Of a DNA stretch of 64,000 nt, positions 36,845-45,296 are shown in pieces. The notes beneath the pieces were generated by a model. The model was given only the letters and a program-made list of their open reading frames with translations, had not been told where the DNA came from and did not search any database. The DNA lies in assembly GCA_040882505.1 (NCBI GenBank), contig JBBEBE010000001.1:115228-179227 (forward strand). Reading direction: 5' to 3'. The position numbers and the translations under genes are program-made. This DNA is from JBBEBE01 sp040882505 (GTDB lineage Bacteria; Bacteroidota; Rhodothermia; Balneolales; Balneolaceae). Each line of letters opens with the position of its first letter. Positions within the stretch are counted from its first letter, which is position 1.

Positions 36845-37086
36845 TTAACAACATCCGTCCGGGCCAAACGAGGCACCATTTTCGCCAGCCAGGATTTCGA
36901 TGCCTTACTCCTCTTTGACCTTTTTGAGGGCATCGACAAACACCTCTACCGGCTGGGCGCCGGATATCGCATACTTCCGATTCAGAACGGACAGACGATG
37001 TCGGACCAGACATCGATCTGGATCGGTTCGTTCGTTGAATTGGTTGTGTTCGGTCTCTCGGTTGTTGATTCTCTTTCGCTGCTCAT
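36845..37086 (-). pseudogene. FrnE-type DsbA-family dithiol oxidoreductase, internal deletion plus nonsense
   Basis: From the ATG at 37084-37086 the minus strand reads 34 codons ending ...IQIDVWSDIVCPF and then TGA. This is the start of FrnE-like proteins up to the second-to-last residue of the CPFC active site. Two frames over and with no gap, it continues LNRKYAISGAQPVEVFVDAL, the C-terminal FrnE block, to a TAA at 36905-36907. It then continues in the same frame with GIEILAGENGASFGPDGCC to a final TAA at 36845-36847. About 150 central codons are therefore deleted and a stop has appeared. The two ends are otherwise well preserved, so decay is recent. Confidence 0.75.
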
Positions 37087-37140
37087 AAAACTAAAAAATC
37101 TGAATGATCGGCCGGCGCCATCCCTCCGGCCTGCGTGACT

Positions 37141-37572
37141 CTACTCCCCGTACTTCACGGCCAATGCCACCTGTCCGGAGTGATAGGCCGTATGCGAGAG
37201 AATGCGCCCCAACGCCTGCGCATTCGTCACCGTTCCGAATTCGGCCGTCGTCACGGTTTGACCCCAGTCATCCACCGATTCAATAGCCATCCCGAGGGCA
37301 TCTCCCGATTGCCGAACCAACTCCAATAACGGATCCAACTCCTTGAACTGCCCTCTGTCCTTTCCAATGGGTCCGATCGTCTGTGCTTTGACCGAGATCT
37401 CTTGCCGATAGACATTTTTTGCGAACAGCAGTTCCACCTCTGCGATATGTCGAAGCAGCCATCCGACAGAGCTGGAATCGGGATGAACGCGTTTGAGCAG
37501 GTCTGCCTTGTCGATATTCTCAAGCTGATGGGTCAAGCGGGTTCGACCCATTTTCCACATGTCGATATACAT
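37141..37572 (-). CDS. DinB/YfiT-like four-helix metalloprotein
   Basis: A 143-residue DinB-fold protein. Metal-ligand histidines are visible in WLLRHIAEVE (about residue 42) and in the late ILSHTAYHSGQVALA. DinB-like proteins are four-helix bundles, some acting as thiol-dependent transferases and many uncharacterised. It lies 54 bp upstream of the decayed FrnE gene on the same strand, and the two may once have been an operon. Confidence 0.85.
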   Translation of the reverse strand: MYIDMWKMGRTRLTHQLENIDKADLLKRVHPDSSSVGWLLRHIAEVELLFAKNVYRQEISVKAQTIGPIGKDRGQFKELDPLLELVRQSGDALGMAIESVDDWGQTVTTAEFGTVTNAQALGRILSHTAYHSGQVALAVKYGE

Positions 37573-37784
37573 TGTTCTCCTCTCTTGGTTTATTTGTTTT
37601 CAATGATTCCCACCTTCTGCGCACGGCTCATCACCTTGAACAACGATCGGGCTTCAAATCGTTTGCAGGAATCGCAACCGTTGTGATTGATCGTTACCGA
37701 TACTCGGGATAAAATCCCACACCTGTCGTTCACTACCAAAAGCCGATTTCTTACCTTGTCTGCCCATCCCGATTATTCACGAGA

Positions 37785-39857
37785 ATGGAATTCAAGATGT
37801 TCAACAAAACGGAAGCGGACGAACAAGCGTATCTGGAAACGGTCATTGAGAAACTGGAGGATGCGTACCAATCCGTCAATCAACAGGTGTCCAAAACGTC
37901 CAAAGATCTGCAAGAGCAGAAAAACTACCTGTATGAAAACAAGACGGGGATGGATGCAGCAGAAAAAGCGGCTGTCAAGCAGTCTGTGAACATGCAGGCG
38001 ATTTCGGGAGAAGCCGCGGTCGCCTACAAACAACGTCTGCTCAAGCTGATGGCCAGCCCCTATTTTGGCCGGATTGATTTCACGGAAGATGAACCCGTGA
38101 ATGCCGATCCCATTTATATCGGAATTCACTCCTTTTTTGATGAAGAGGAGAATGAAAACCTGATTCATGACTGGCGGGCACCGGTTTCCGGAATGTTTTA
38201 CGACTTTGAGCCCGGTAAGGCCTTCTTCACGACCCCATCCGGAACAAGGGAGGGGAAGATTGTGCGCAAGCGTCAATACCGGATCACGGATGGAGAGATG
38301 GAGATGATGCTGGAATCCGATTTGTACATCCGGGATGATGTTCTTCAGAAAGAATTGAGCCGGTCTGCCGATGACAAGATGAAGAACATCGTCGCAACCA
38401 TTCAGCGGGATCAGAATGCCATTATCCGGGATGAAACCTCCCCTGTTCTCATCATCCAGGGAGTGGCAGGGTCGGGGAAAACCTCTATCGCTCTTCACCG
38501 GATTGCGTTTCTGTTGTATCGCTTCAAAGACACCATCCAGTCTCGGGATATCATGATCATCTCGCCCAACAAGGTGTTCTCTGACTACATCTCGAACGTC
38601 CTCCCGGAGCTTGGCGAAGAGACCATTCCGGAAATGGAGATGGAGACGCTGGCCAGACAGATCCTGAATGACAAGTATACGTTTCAGAGCTTCTTTGAAC
38701 AGGTCAATGAACTCCTCGAAAACCACAATCCCGAGTTCATCAAGCGTATGGAGTTCAAGTCGACGTCTGCGTTTCTCGGGAAATTGACCTCCTACGTAAA
38801 CTGGCTCAAGCGGGAGCGATTTTCGGAAGAAGATATTCCCGTCCGTTATAAAACGGTATCTGCGCGTTATTTGCGACAGCGGTACAATGCCCATACGAAT
38901 CTTCCGCTTATGCGGCGACACACCGCGATTGCGGGGGATGTACTCAAAAAGATCAAACGGGAATTCAAATACGATTTGAGAACCGAAGAGAAGAAAGAGA
39001 TTCGGGCGGCCGTGAAGAAAATGATCGGCAGCACCAATCTGCGGGTCCTCTACAGGGAATTTTTTGAGTGGATCGGACAGCCCGACATGTTTGCATATGC
39101 CAAAGGGTCCACCTATGAATATGCCGACCTGTTTCCCCTGGTGTATCTCAAAATGCAGTTGGAAGGTGCCGACTCGTTCGGAAAGGTGAAGCACCTGATC
39201 ATCGATGAAATGCAGGACTATTCGGCTGTGCAGTATGCTGTGATCTCCCGGTTGTTCCCCTGTAACAAGACCATCTTGGGCGATGCCAATCAGAATGTGA
39301 ATCCATACAGCTCCACGACATCTGCCGATATTGAAGCCGCTTTTTCAGAATCGGAAGCTGTGACATTGACCCGAAGCTATCGATCTACCTGGGAAATCAC
39401 CCGATTCACCCTGAGGATTTCCCCTGGCGCTGTGGTGGATCCGGTCGAGCGCCATGGCGAAGAGCCCTCCATTCTGACATTCGGCAAACCGATCAACGAA
39501 AAGAGGGCGATTATGGAGATGGTGCAAACGTATCATGCATCGGATCTGAACACCCTCGGCATTCTCTGCAAAACTCAAAAGCAGGCAAAGGCGCTGCATG
39601 CCTACCTCGGGAAGAACGGGGAAGATGCCCACCTTCTATCGCCGGGAAGTTCCACTCTGAAGGCGGGTGTTCTGATCACCAGTGCTCATCTTGCCAAGGG
39701 CCTGGAATTTGACCAGGTCATTGTTCCGCACGCAACAAAGGAAAACTACCGAACCGATGTAGACCGAAGCATGCTCTACATCGCCTGTACCCGGGCCATG
39801 CACCTTCTGACATTGACCAGTTGTGGAGAGGTCAGTGACCTGATCCGTTCATCCTGA
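37785..39857 (+). CDS. helD: HelD-like UvrD/Rep-family helicase
   Basis: A 690-residue superfamily-1 ATPase. It begins with an antiparallel coiled coil (about residues 10-70), as in HelD factors that enter RNA polymerase channels and recycle stalled enzyme. Walker A is QGVAGSGKTSIALHR near residue 225, motif II is IIDEMQDYSAVQ, motif III is LGDANQNVNP and the late motifs include TSAHLAKGLEFD and YIACTRAMHLL. Length matches type I HelD. ATG 37797 is an alternative start. It stands alone. Confidence 0.9.
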   Translation: MEFKMFNKTEADEQAYLETVIEKLEDAYQSVNQQVSKTSKDLQEQKNYLYENKTGMDAAEKAAVKQSVNMQAISGEAAVAYKQRLLKLMASPYFGRIDFTEDEPVNADPIYIGIHSFFDEEENENLIHDWRAPVSGMFYDFEPGKAFFTTPSGTREGKIVRKRQYRITDGEMEMMLESDLYIRDDVLQKELSRSADDKMKNIVATIQRDQNAIIRDETSPVLIIQGVAGSGKTSIALHRIAFLLYRFKDTIQSRDIMIISPNKVFSDYISNVLPELGEETIPEMEMETLARQILNDKYTFQSFFEQVNELLENHNPEFIKRMEFKSTSAFLGKLTSYVNWLKRERFSEEDIPVRYKTVSARYLRQRYNAHTNLPLMRRHTAIAGDVLKKIKREFKYDLRTEEKKEIRAAVKKMIGSTNLRVLYREFFEWIGQPDMFAYAKGSTYEYADLFPLVYLKMQLEGADSFGKVKHLIIDEMQDYSAVQYAVISRLFPCNKTILGDANQNVNPYSSTTSADIEAAFSESEAVTLTRSYRSTWEITRFTLRISPGAVVDPVERHGEEPSILTFGKPINEKRAIMEMVQTYHASDLNTLGILCKTQKQAKALHAYLGKNGEDAHLLSPGSSTLKAGVLITSAHLAKGLEFDQVIVPHATKENYRTDVDRSMLYIACTRAMHLLTLTSCGEVSDLIRSS

Positions 39858-39881
39858 CCCGAACCGGAACGACCTTCTCTG

Positions 39882-40547
39882 CTACTCCCGTCTCTTGAGT
39901 ACCTCACCAAATGTACGTGACTGACGCATCAGATTTCCGGCTGTGAATGCATAGATCGGAGTCACGGGAACACCGGATTGGCGAAGCGCCCGGGCGGTCC
40001 AATGGTTGGAGGTTTTGGGTAGGTAGTAACGACCGCGCGCATCGAAGAAGAGGGCATTCGCATAGAGCCCGTCTGCAACGACCTTGATGACTCCCTCATC
40101 ATTCCGGCGAAATCGATCCCGAATAAACTCGGCGATCCTCTCCACCCCTTCTTCCGACACGTGAACAAGAATGATTTCACTACCGGGAAAAACCTCTTCC
40201 GGGGGTTGGTTCAACCCGGTCACATGCAGGACACTTCGCGTGGGCCAGAGTGCTGCGCGAAGCAACAATCCGCCCCCCGGATCCTCGCTTGGGTAGTACC
40301 GGCCGTCCCCCCACCCGACCTTGTAGTACCGACTCGGCGCAAGATGCTCCTGAAGCGGCACCATCGACTCGATATACTCACTCTCGATCACAATGGCGGT
40401 ATGCCAGCCGACACTCATCACCCAGACCGGGTAGGGTCGCTTGGCCCTCTCCTCCGGGTAGAGATCCTTGACCGCTCCCAGGCACCCGGTGAGCAGGAGT
40501 GCGAAAAGGGGGGCGAGGACAAACCATGCTTTGGAGTTGAGGTCCAT
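39882..40547 (-). CDS. DUF2459/TIGR02117-like lipoprotein
   Basis: A 221-residue protein from the ATG at 40547, with a hydrophobic N-terminus ending in the lipobox LLTGC (Cys ~22). The body has VGWHTAIVIESEY, YYKVGWGDGRYY and the late LPKTSNHWTARALRQSG. It fits the DUF2459 (TIGR02117) family of unknown function. A longer start at 40682 would bury the signal peptide and is rejected. It is convergent with helD and divergent from the D-aminoacylase. Confidence 0.78.
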   Translation of the reverse strand: MDLNSKAWFVLAPLFALLLTGCLGAVKDLYPEERAKRPYPVWVMSVGWHTAIVIESEYIESMVPLQEHLAPSRYYKVGWGDGRYYPSEDPGGGLLLRAALWPTRSVLHVTGLNQPPEEVFPGSEIILVHVSEEGVERIAEFIRDRFRRNDEGVIKVVADGLYANALFFDARGRYYLPKTSNHWTARALRQSGVPVTPIYAFTAGNLMRQSRTFGEVLKRRE

Positions 40548-40831
40548 GAAGCTGTCACTATTGTAGTGGTTCCCCGAAATATGCCACTCGCAATGAATAA
40601 TCCAAGAAACGTTTTCTAAGATTATAGATCCAAAGAGTGTTAAACCCATCAAGGGAGACCCGACATGGCCAAACGAACCCATGGTGAACCGAAATCTCTA
40701 CAACCGGATGGACGACAAGCAGGCCGACGAGCACTCCGACCAGCGGGAACGGCGTATCTGACGACGGGTTTTCCAATCCACAAAGGAATTCTACATATTC
40801 AGATAAACTGAACCCCTGTAGAATCAGAGAC

Positions 40832-42490
40832 ATGACGACAAAAAAACGCCCACCCTTCACGCGCCGCCATTTTATCAAAACCCTCTCGGCAGGAGTAATC
40901 TTGCTGCCAGCAGCCTGCTCCGGCAGATCCGGCTTCGATGTAATTATCCGGGGAGGAGACATCATCGACGGAACGGGAGAAGCCTCCTACAGAGCCGATG
41001 TCGGCATCCGAAACGGACGTATCGCAGAGATTGGTGATTTGGCCGGACAAACCGGCAGGCGAACCATTCAGGCAGAGGGGCTCGCCGTCGCCCCCGGGTT
41101 TATCGACATTCACAACCACTCGGACACAGCCCTTCTGAGCGAACCTCTCTGCGAGAGTATGGTTCGGCAAGGAGTGACCACCATGGTATTGGGAGAAGGA
41201 AACTCCGCCGGACCCGTGCGGCCGGGAGAGAGGGATTGGACCACGTTGGGAGAGTATTTCGATCTGGTCTCGCGCCAGGGGGTCGCCACAAACATCTGTT
41301 CCTATGTCGGGCAAGGCCGGGTCTGGACCTATGTCAAGGGGGACGATTTCGCTCCTGCGACGAATTCGGACATCCAGGAGATGCGCAGTTTGGTAGACCA
41401 AGCGATGCAGGACGGCGCCATGGGGGTGTCGACGTCGCTGCTCATGCCGCCCCAGAACATGATCACGACCGATCAGCTTGTAGAGCTCGTGACCGTCGCA
41501 CACTCCCGCGGGGGCATCTACTCTACCCACATCCGGGACGAAGGTGAAGGGGTGTTCGACTCCGTATCGGAAGCGATCGAAATCGGTCGGCGAACCGGCA
41601 TCCGGGTCGATATCATCCACCTGAAAATTGCCCACAAAAACCTCTGGGGCAGGATGGACGAAGTGATCGCCATGATTGACGATGCCCGGGCCGACGGTCT
41701 CGATATACAGGCCAATGTCTATCCGTATACAGCGGGTCAGAACAACCTTCGCGCCATCATCCCTCCCTGGGCACACGAAGGGGGTCGTGAACAGATGCTT
41801 TCACGCCTGAGCGATCCGGATCATCGAAGCCGGATGCGGCGTGATATCCTCGAAGGCATTCCCGGCTGGTACAATCACTATCTGGCAACCGGAGACGGAT
41901 GGGACGGAATGATCCTGGTCTCCCTCTCCTCCGAAGAAAACCGACCGTTCCAGGGACGTACGATGGGCGATCTGATCCGACACAGAGGCGGGGATCCTGT
42001 CGATACCTTTTTCGATGTCCTCCGGGAAGAGAACGGGAGCGTACCCACTGTCTTCTTTCACCATTCCGAGGAGGATATGCAATTGGCGCTCGCTCAACCC
42101 TACACGTCGGTCGGATCCGACGGATCTGCCGTAAGCATCGGCGGACCAACCGGTCCCACCCATCCTCATCCCCGGTTTTACGGAACCTTTCCCAGAGTGC
42201 TGGGACGCTATGTCCGGGATTTGGGGCTGTTGTCCCTGCCGGAGGCCGTCCGCAAAATGACCGCAATGAATGCAGAGAAGATCCGACTGGAGGGACGCGG
42301 ATATATCCGAAACGGATACCACGCGGATGTGACGATCTTCGATCCCGAACGGGTCATCGACCGGGCAACCTTTCAGGAGCCCAATCAGTACGCAGAAGGA
42401 ATCGAAGGCGTACTTGTGAACGGAGAGGTCATCCTTGAGAATGGCGAACGGACGGACATGCTGCCTGGCCATGTATTGCGAAACACCTAA
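40832..42490 (+). CDS. N-acyl-D-amino-acid deacylase (D-aminoacylase), Tat lipoprotein
   Basis: A 552-residue amidohydrolase-superfamily enzyme. The N-terminus has a twin-arginine motif (RRHFIK) and a lipobox (LPAAC), so it is probably a Tat-exported lipoprotein. The catalytic half shows FDVIIRGGDIIDGTG, the metal His pair in DIHNHSD, IYSTHIRDEG, a later HLKIAHK, VGSDGSA and the C-terminal beta-sandwich (GYIRNGYHADVTIFDPE). The family hydrolyses N-acyl-D-amino acids; the true substrate is unknown. Its envelope location parallels the other exported hydrolases of this window. Confidence 0.9.
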   Translation: MTTKKRPPFTRRHFIKTLSAGVILLPAACSGRSGFDVIIRGGDIIDGTGEASYRADVGIRNGRIAEIGDLAGQTGRRTIQAEGLAVAPGFIDIHNHSDTALLSEPLCESMVRQGVTTMVLGEGNSAGPVRPGERDWTTLGEYFDLVSRQGVATNICSYVGQGRVWTYVKGDDFAPATNSDIQEMRSLVDQAMQDGAMGVSTSLLMPPQNMITTDQLVELVTVAHSRGGIYSTHIRDEGEGVFDSVSEAIEIGRRTGIRVDIIHLKIAHKNLWGRMDEVIAMIDDARADGLDIQANVYPYTAGQNNLRAIIPPWAHEGGREQMLSRLSDPDHRSRMRRDILEGIPGWYNHYLATGDGWDGMILVSLSSEENRPFQGRTMGDLIRHRGGDPVDTFFDVLREENGSVPTVFFHHSEEDMQLALAQPYTSVGSDGSAVSIGGPTGPTHPHPRFYGTFPRVLGRYVRDLGLLSLPEAVRKMTAMNAEKIRLEGRGYIRNGYHADVTIFDPERVIDRATFQEPNQYAEGIEGVLVNGEVILENGERTDMLPGHVLRNT

Positions 42491-42503
42491 GCCATTCGGC
42501 ATG

Positions 42504-43334
42504 TCATCGGGCCGAACCGGCCAAGACCTTCTCGAGCCGATCGGCCAGAACATCCACAACGGCATCATGCTCGCCAACCAACCCGCTCATAACGGTCGAA
42601 AGCCCTGGATGCCGCTCTTCGGCTGCCCGACAAATTGCCGCCACATCTCCGTCCGGACCGGCATGTCGCCCCGGCGAGAGAAAGAGCATGGAGAGGGTCA
42701 CCGGCATGGGCCACGTGTCGGTTCGGCCCAACAGGTCCTCGAGTAGCGGACCGGCAAAGTCGTACTCACTGCCGTCTCTCCGCTCCATGGCAGCCGGAAC
42801 CACCCGAACCGAATTATCGAGCAGCACAGAAAGCTGACCAGCCAGCACATTGCGAATGGCCGTGACGGCCGGCTCCGGGCTGCCGTGATCGACCAAAATG
42901 ACCGACGCCGGCCCCTCCTTCGGGCTGCACGCCATAAGCTGATCCCTCAGAATCCGGGCAATGCGCAGATCGGTCGGGCTCTCCAGATCGACCAGCGGTT
43001 TGGCCACCCGGACCCTCAGATCGGGAATCTCCTCACGCATCTGCCCCACGCGCCGGGGCAGGTAGTCGGAAATGGCACGGCTGGGGCCAAAGAAGAAGGG
43101 CAAAATCACAAAATCGGTGATCCCCTGACTGGCTGCCTCCCGGATGGTGGGGCCCACAGTTTGGGCCGGAATGCCGTCCAACTTGTCGGGCGAGACCTTG
43201 CTCGAGTGAAGAAGCGAGACCGGTTCGACCCGATGGCCTGTCTTCCCGGACAGGAGCCGGGCCACCCGCCTCAGATTCAGCGTAGCCGCCGGCCGCAGGG
43301 ATCCATTATCGGTCAAAAAGATCTTTCTACTCAT
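42504..43334 (-). CDS. CbiX/SirB-like chelatase-fold protein (tandem)
   Basis: A 276-residue protein with two CbiX-type domains. The first contains LPFFFGPSRAISDYLP; the second starts VDHGSPEPAV and contains LSPGRHAGPDGD. In true sirohydrochlorin chelatases a conserved His sits in the N-terminal H-G-S of the first domain. Here that position reads DNGS, while the second half keeps HGS, so metal-insertion activity is uncertain. No cobalamin or siroheme genes are nearby. It is convergent with the D-aminoacylase gene. Confidence 0.8.
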   Translation of the reverse strand: MSRKIFLTDNGSLRPAATLNLRRVARLLSGKTGHRVEPVSLLHSSKVSPDKLDGIPAQTVGPTIREAASQGITDFVILPFFFGPSRAISDYLPRRVGQMREEIPDLRVRVAKPLVDLESPTDLRIARILRDQLMACSPKEGPASVILVDHGSPEPAVTAIRNVLAGQLSVLLDNSVRVVPAAMERRDGSEYDFAGPLLEDLLGRTDTWPMPVTLSMLFLSPGRHAGPDGDVAAICRAAEERHPGLSTVMSGLVGEHDAVVDVLADRLEKVLAGSAR

Positions 43335-43613
43335 GGAAACTCAGTCAGTTAAAAAAGCGTCAAAGTACACTATGTAGAGCAAGAGGTCACGAACCGGAGG
43401 TCGCTGTAATGTAATCCCTGACGGGGAAAGCTCCCACTCAAAGAGACGTTCACCTGTCGAGATATGATCTTTTTACGGATTGTTCCTGAATGCAGATGTA
43501 AGGTCGAATCGTCATCTGGATCATACAGGTCGAACCAATAACCGCCTTACCGCCTGCTCTTGTGAACCATTTGGATCGATCAAACAGCCAACTTGCGAAC
43601 CAAAGGTGTAATC

Positions 43614-43625
43614 CGTAACGTTACG
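43614..43625. promoter_or_regulatory. Palindrome upstream of higB
   Basis: CGTAACGTTACG is a perfect 12-bp palindrome ending 13 bp before the higB ATG (43639). HigA-type antitoxins autoregulate by binding palindromes near the start of their operon, so this is the best operator candidate. The rest of the ~300-bp gap 43335-43638 shows no coding or structural feature I can support. Confidence 0.45.
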
Positions 43626-43638
43626 CAATACATCACGT

Positions 43639-43920
43639 ATGATAAAATCCTTCTCCTGCAGAGAAACGAAACGGGTATTCAACAGATCGTACTCAAAAAA
43701 ACTTCCCGAACAGATACAACAGAGAGCCTTGAGGAAACTTCGAATGATCGATGCTGCAGGAAGTATCCATGATCTTCGACTGCCCCCTGGGAACCGTTTG
43801 GAAACATTGACTGGAGACAGGGAAGGTCAATACAGCATCCGAATCAACAATAAGTGGCGTATCTGCTTTCTCTGGATAGACGGAGACGCATTGAATGTTG
43901 AAATCACGGATTACCATTGA
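43639..43920 (+). CDS. higB: HigB-type toxin (RelE/ParE fold)
   Basis: A 93-residue mRNA-interferase-type toxin. It reads IKSFSCRETKRVFN, then the core SIHDLRLPPGNRLETLTGDR and ends with YSIRINNKWRICFLW, which carries the basic/aromatic residues of the HigB/plasmid-maintenance-killer family. Toxin precedes antitoxin, as in higBA. It is followed after 22 bp by higA. Nothing suggests inactivation. Confidence 0.94.
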   Translation: MIKSFSCRETKRVFNRSYSKKLPEQIQQRALRKLRMIDAAGSIHDLRLPPGNRLETLTGDREGQYSIRINNKWRICFLWIDGDALNVEITDYH

Positions 43921-43942
43921 ATAGCGTAAGTGGAGGCGAGAA

Positions 43943-44245
43943 ATGTCAAAAAGAAAATTGCAACCGATCCATCCAGGCGAAATCCTTCGCGAAGAGTTCT
44001 TGAATCCTTCAGGATACAGCCAACGGTCGTTTGCAACGAAAATCGGAGTCACCCATACACGACTCAATCAGATCATTCAAGAAAAGCGTAGCATTACAGC
44101 AGACACCGCTCTACGACTGGCGAGAGCATTGGGTACCACCGCTGAATTCTGGATGAACCTGCAAGCCCGTTTTGACCTCGATGTGGCCATGGACCAATCC
44201 GGAGAAAAGATCAATCGGGAGGTCGGACGACTACCCACGCCCTGA
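43943..44245 (+). CDS. higA: HigA-type antitoxin (XRE family)
   Basis: A 100-residue helix-turn-helix protein starting IHPGEILREEFLNPSGYSQ with the HTH SFATKIGVTHTRLNQIIQ and the family block SITADTALRLARALGTTAEFW. It neutralises HigB and should repress its own operon through the palindrome at 43614-43625. The 49-bp direct repeat copy begins 10 bp after its stop. Confidence 0.95.
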   Translation: MSKRKLQPIHPGEILREEFLNPSGYSQRSFATKIGVTHTRLNQIIQEKRSITADTALRLARALGTTAEFWMNLQARFDLDVAMDQSGEKINREVGRLPTP

Positions 44246-44255
44246 GACCCAAAAT

Positions 44256-44304
44256 ATTGACATTATCACCGGGAGATGCTATTTAGGGACAACGGGTTGA
44301 ACCC
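44256..44304 (+). repeat. 49-bp direct repeat, copy 1 (left border of the AbiE segment)
   Basis: This stretch is identical over 49 bp, in the same orientation, to 46529-46577. It contains TTGACA (44257-44262), 17 bases, then TATTTA (44280-44285), like a promoter reading rightwards, and ends with the hairpin-like GGGTTGAACCC. The two copies bracket the truncated nucleotidyltransferase and the AbiE pair. It has no similarity to the surrounding genes and is too short to be a gene. Confidence 0.9.
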
Positions 44305-44430
44305 GGTCGGGTTGCCGCCATTCGGCGTGGCACCAGTTCGACCCGCTGAACCAAAAATTCCGGCTTTCTTGATCTGATACTTGTCAAGAATCGGACGAAT
44401 CGTAGTTTTTATGCGATCGAGATCATTCAT
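44266..44430 (-). pseudogene. Truncated MntA-type nucleotidyltransferase (N-terminus only)
   Basis: From the ATG at 44430 it reads MNDLDRIKTTIRPILDKYQI, then KKAGIFGSAGRTGAT. This is the start of small nucleotidyltransferase-domain proteins (MntA of HepT/MntA pairs), whose next residues should give the D-x-D active site. Here the sequence instead runs into Gly/Asn/Pro-rich codons that belong to the 49-bp repeat and stops after 54 codons. The catalytic aspartates and the rest of the domain are lost. It lies directly behind the AbiEii-like gene on the same strand. Confidence 0.65.
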
Positions 44431-44462
44431 GGTAACTACTTTTAATTGGACAGGATGGTATG

Positions 44463-45296
44463 TCAATCGATTTCTTTTTTAATCAGCGTAAACCAATACG
44501 TAATCTCATCCAATGTTCGCTCCCCTCGTGCCATTACACGGACCATCGATCGTTGCGTAGCATGTTCAAACGATAGCATTTGAACTACACGGTCGCGAAG
44601 CATTCTGTTTTGGCCTAAAATCTTTTTTATCTCCCGGCCAATCACGATGCAGGCAATCTCTTCCAGTTCAATATCATCATCAAAAAGGTCGGAGTGGTGC
44701 TCCCAGATCATCTCTCTTTCGATATCAAAATAGTTCACGATGATCTCGGCAATATCTTGAGGATCCTGGACCCGGTTTTCCGGCCTGTCATCGTATGCGA
44801 TCAATTTCAGTACAATGATTGCCGGTAGCGTGGCGACCCGAAACTGCAACCCATCTTCTTCCGCCTGAAATAGAACTGTGGCCAATTGATGAATCTCCCC
44901 AAACCCATTCACAAAAACAGGCCGATCCCACGTTCCATCTGGCTGAACTGCATTGTCAATACTGATTTCACCGAAGGGAATAAGGTCGATGGTAGCCCCA
45001 AATGGTGACTGGAGCCGAAAGGGGACTCTTTCGATTTCCGAAAAATCGTGATTCGTTATGAGCTGCCGAACAACTTCATCGTATTGCTCCTTCCCGGATA
45101 CATAGAGTGCGAAGTCCACATCACGGGTTGCGCGGGATCGGATCTGTTCCTTTGCATACCACGCATCCCGGGCAATCGCACCCAACAGATAAAAATCGAC
45201 TCCACACTCCGAGAACACCTGCTCCGTAACCTGAATCAGTTCTCGCAGTTGTTCCTGTCGTAAATCGGACAATTTAATCTTCAGTGGCCCTCGCAT
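44463..45296 (-). CDS. AbiEii-type nucleotidyltransferase toxin
   Basis: A 277-residue nucleotidyltransferase-superfamily protein. The active-site region reads FYLLGAIARDAW followed by RATRDVDFALYV, giving the Gly-rich loop and D-x-D of AbiEii-like enzymes. A third acidic strand, ATIDLIPFG, follows. The C-terminal half is helical, as in tRNA-modifying toxins of type IV-like systems. Its start overlaps the upstream antitoxin gene by 23 bp, typical of abiEi-abiEii pairs. Codon and base use are visibly more AT-rich than in the neighbouring ggt. Confidence 0.85.
   Translation of the reverse strand: MRGPLKIKLSDLRQEQLRELIQVTEQVFSECGVDFYLLGAIARDAWYAKEQIRSRATRDVDFALYVSGKEQYDEVVRQLITNHDFSEIERVPFRLQSPFGATIDLIPFGEISIDNAVQPDGTWDRPVFVNGFGEIHQLATVLFQAEEDGLQFRVATLPAIIVLKLIAYDDRPENRVQDPQDIAEIIVNYFDIEREMIWEHHSDLFDDDIELEEIACIVIGREIKKILGQNRMLRDRVVQMLSFEHATQRSMVRVMARGERTLDEITYWFTLIKKEID

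Noticed and set aside
36838..36858. Hairpin between the antitoxin-like fragment and the FrnE pseudogene as a terminator
   Set aside because: The stem is short and no T-run follows on either strand; part of it is the end of the decayed FrnE frame.
37773..39194. 473-codon open frame opposite the HelD gene
   Set aside because: Antisense to a gene with intact SF1 helicase motifs; the translation shows no recognisable family.
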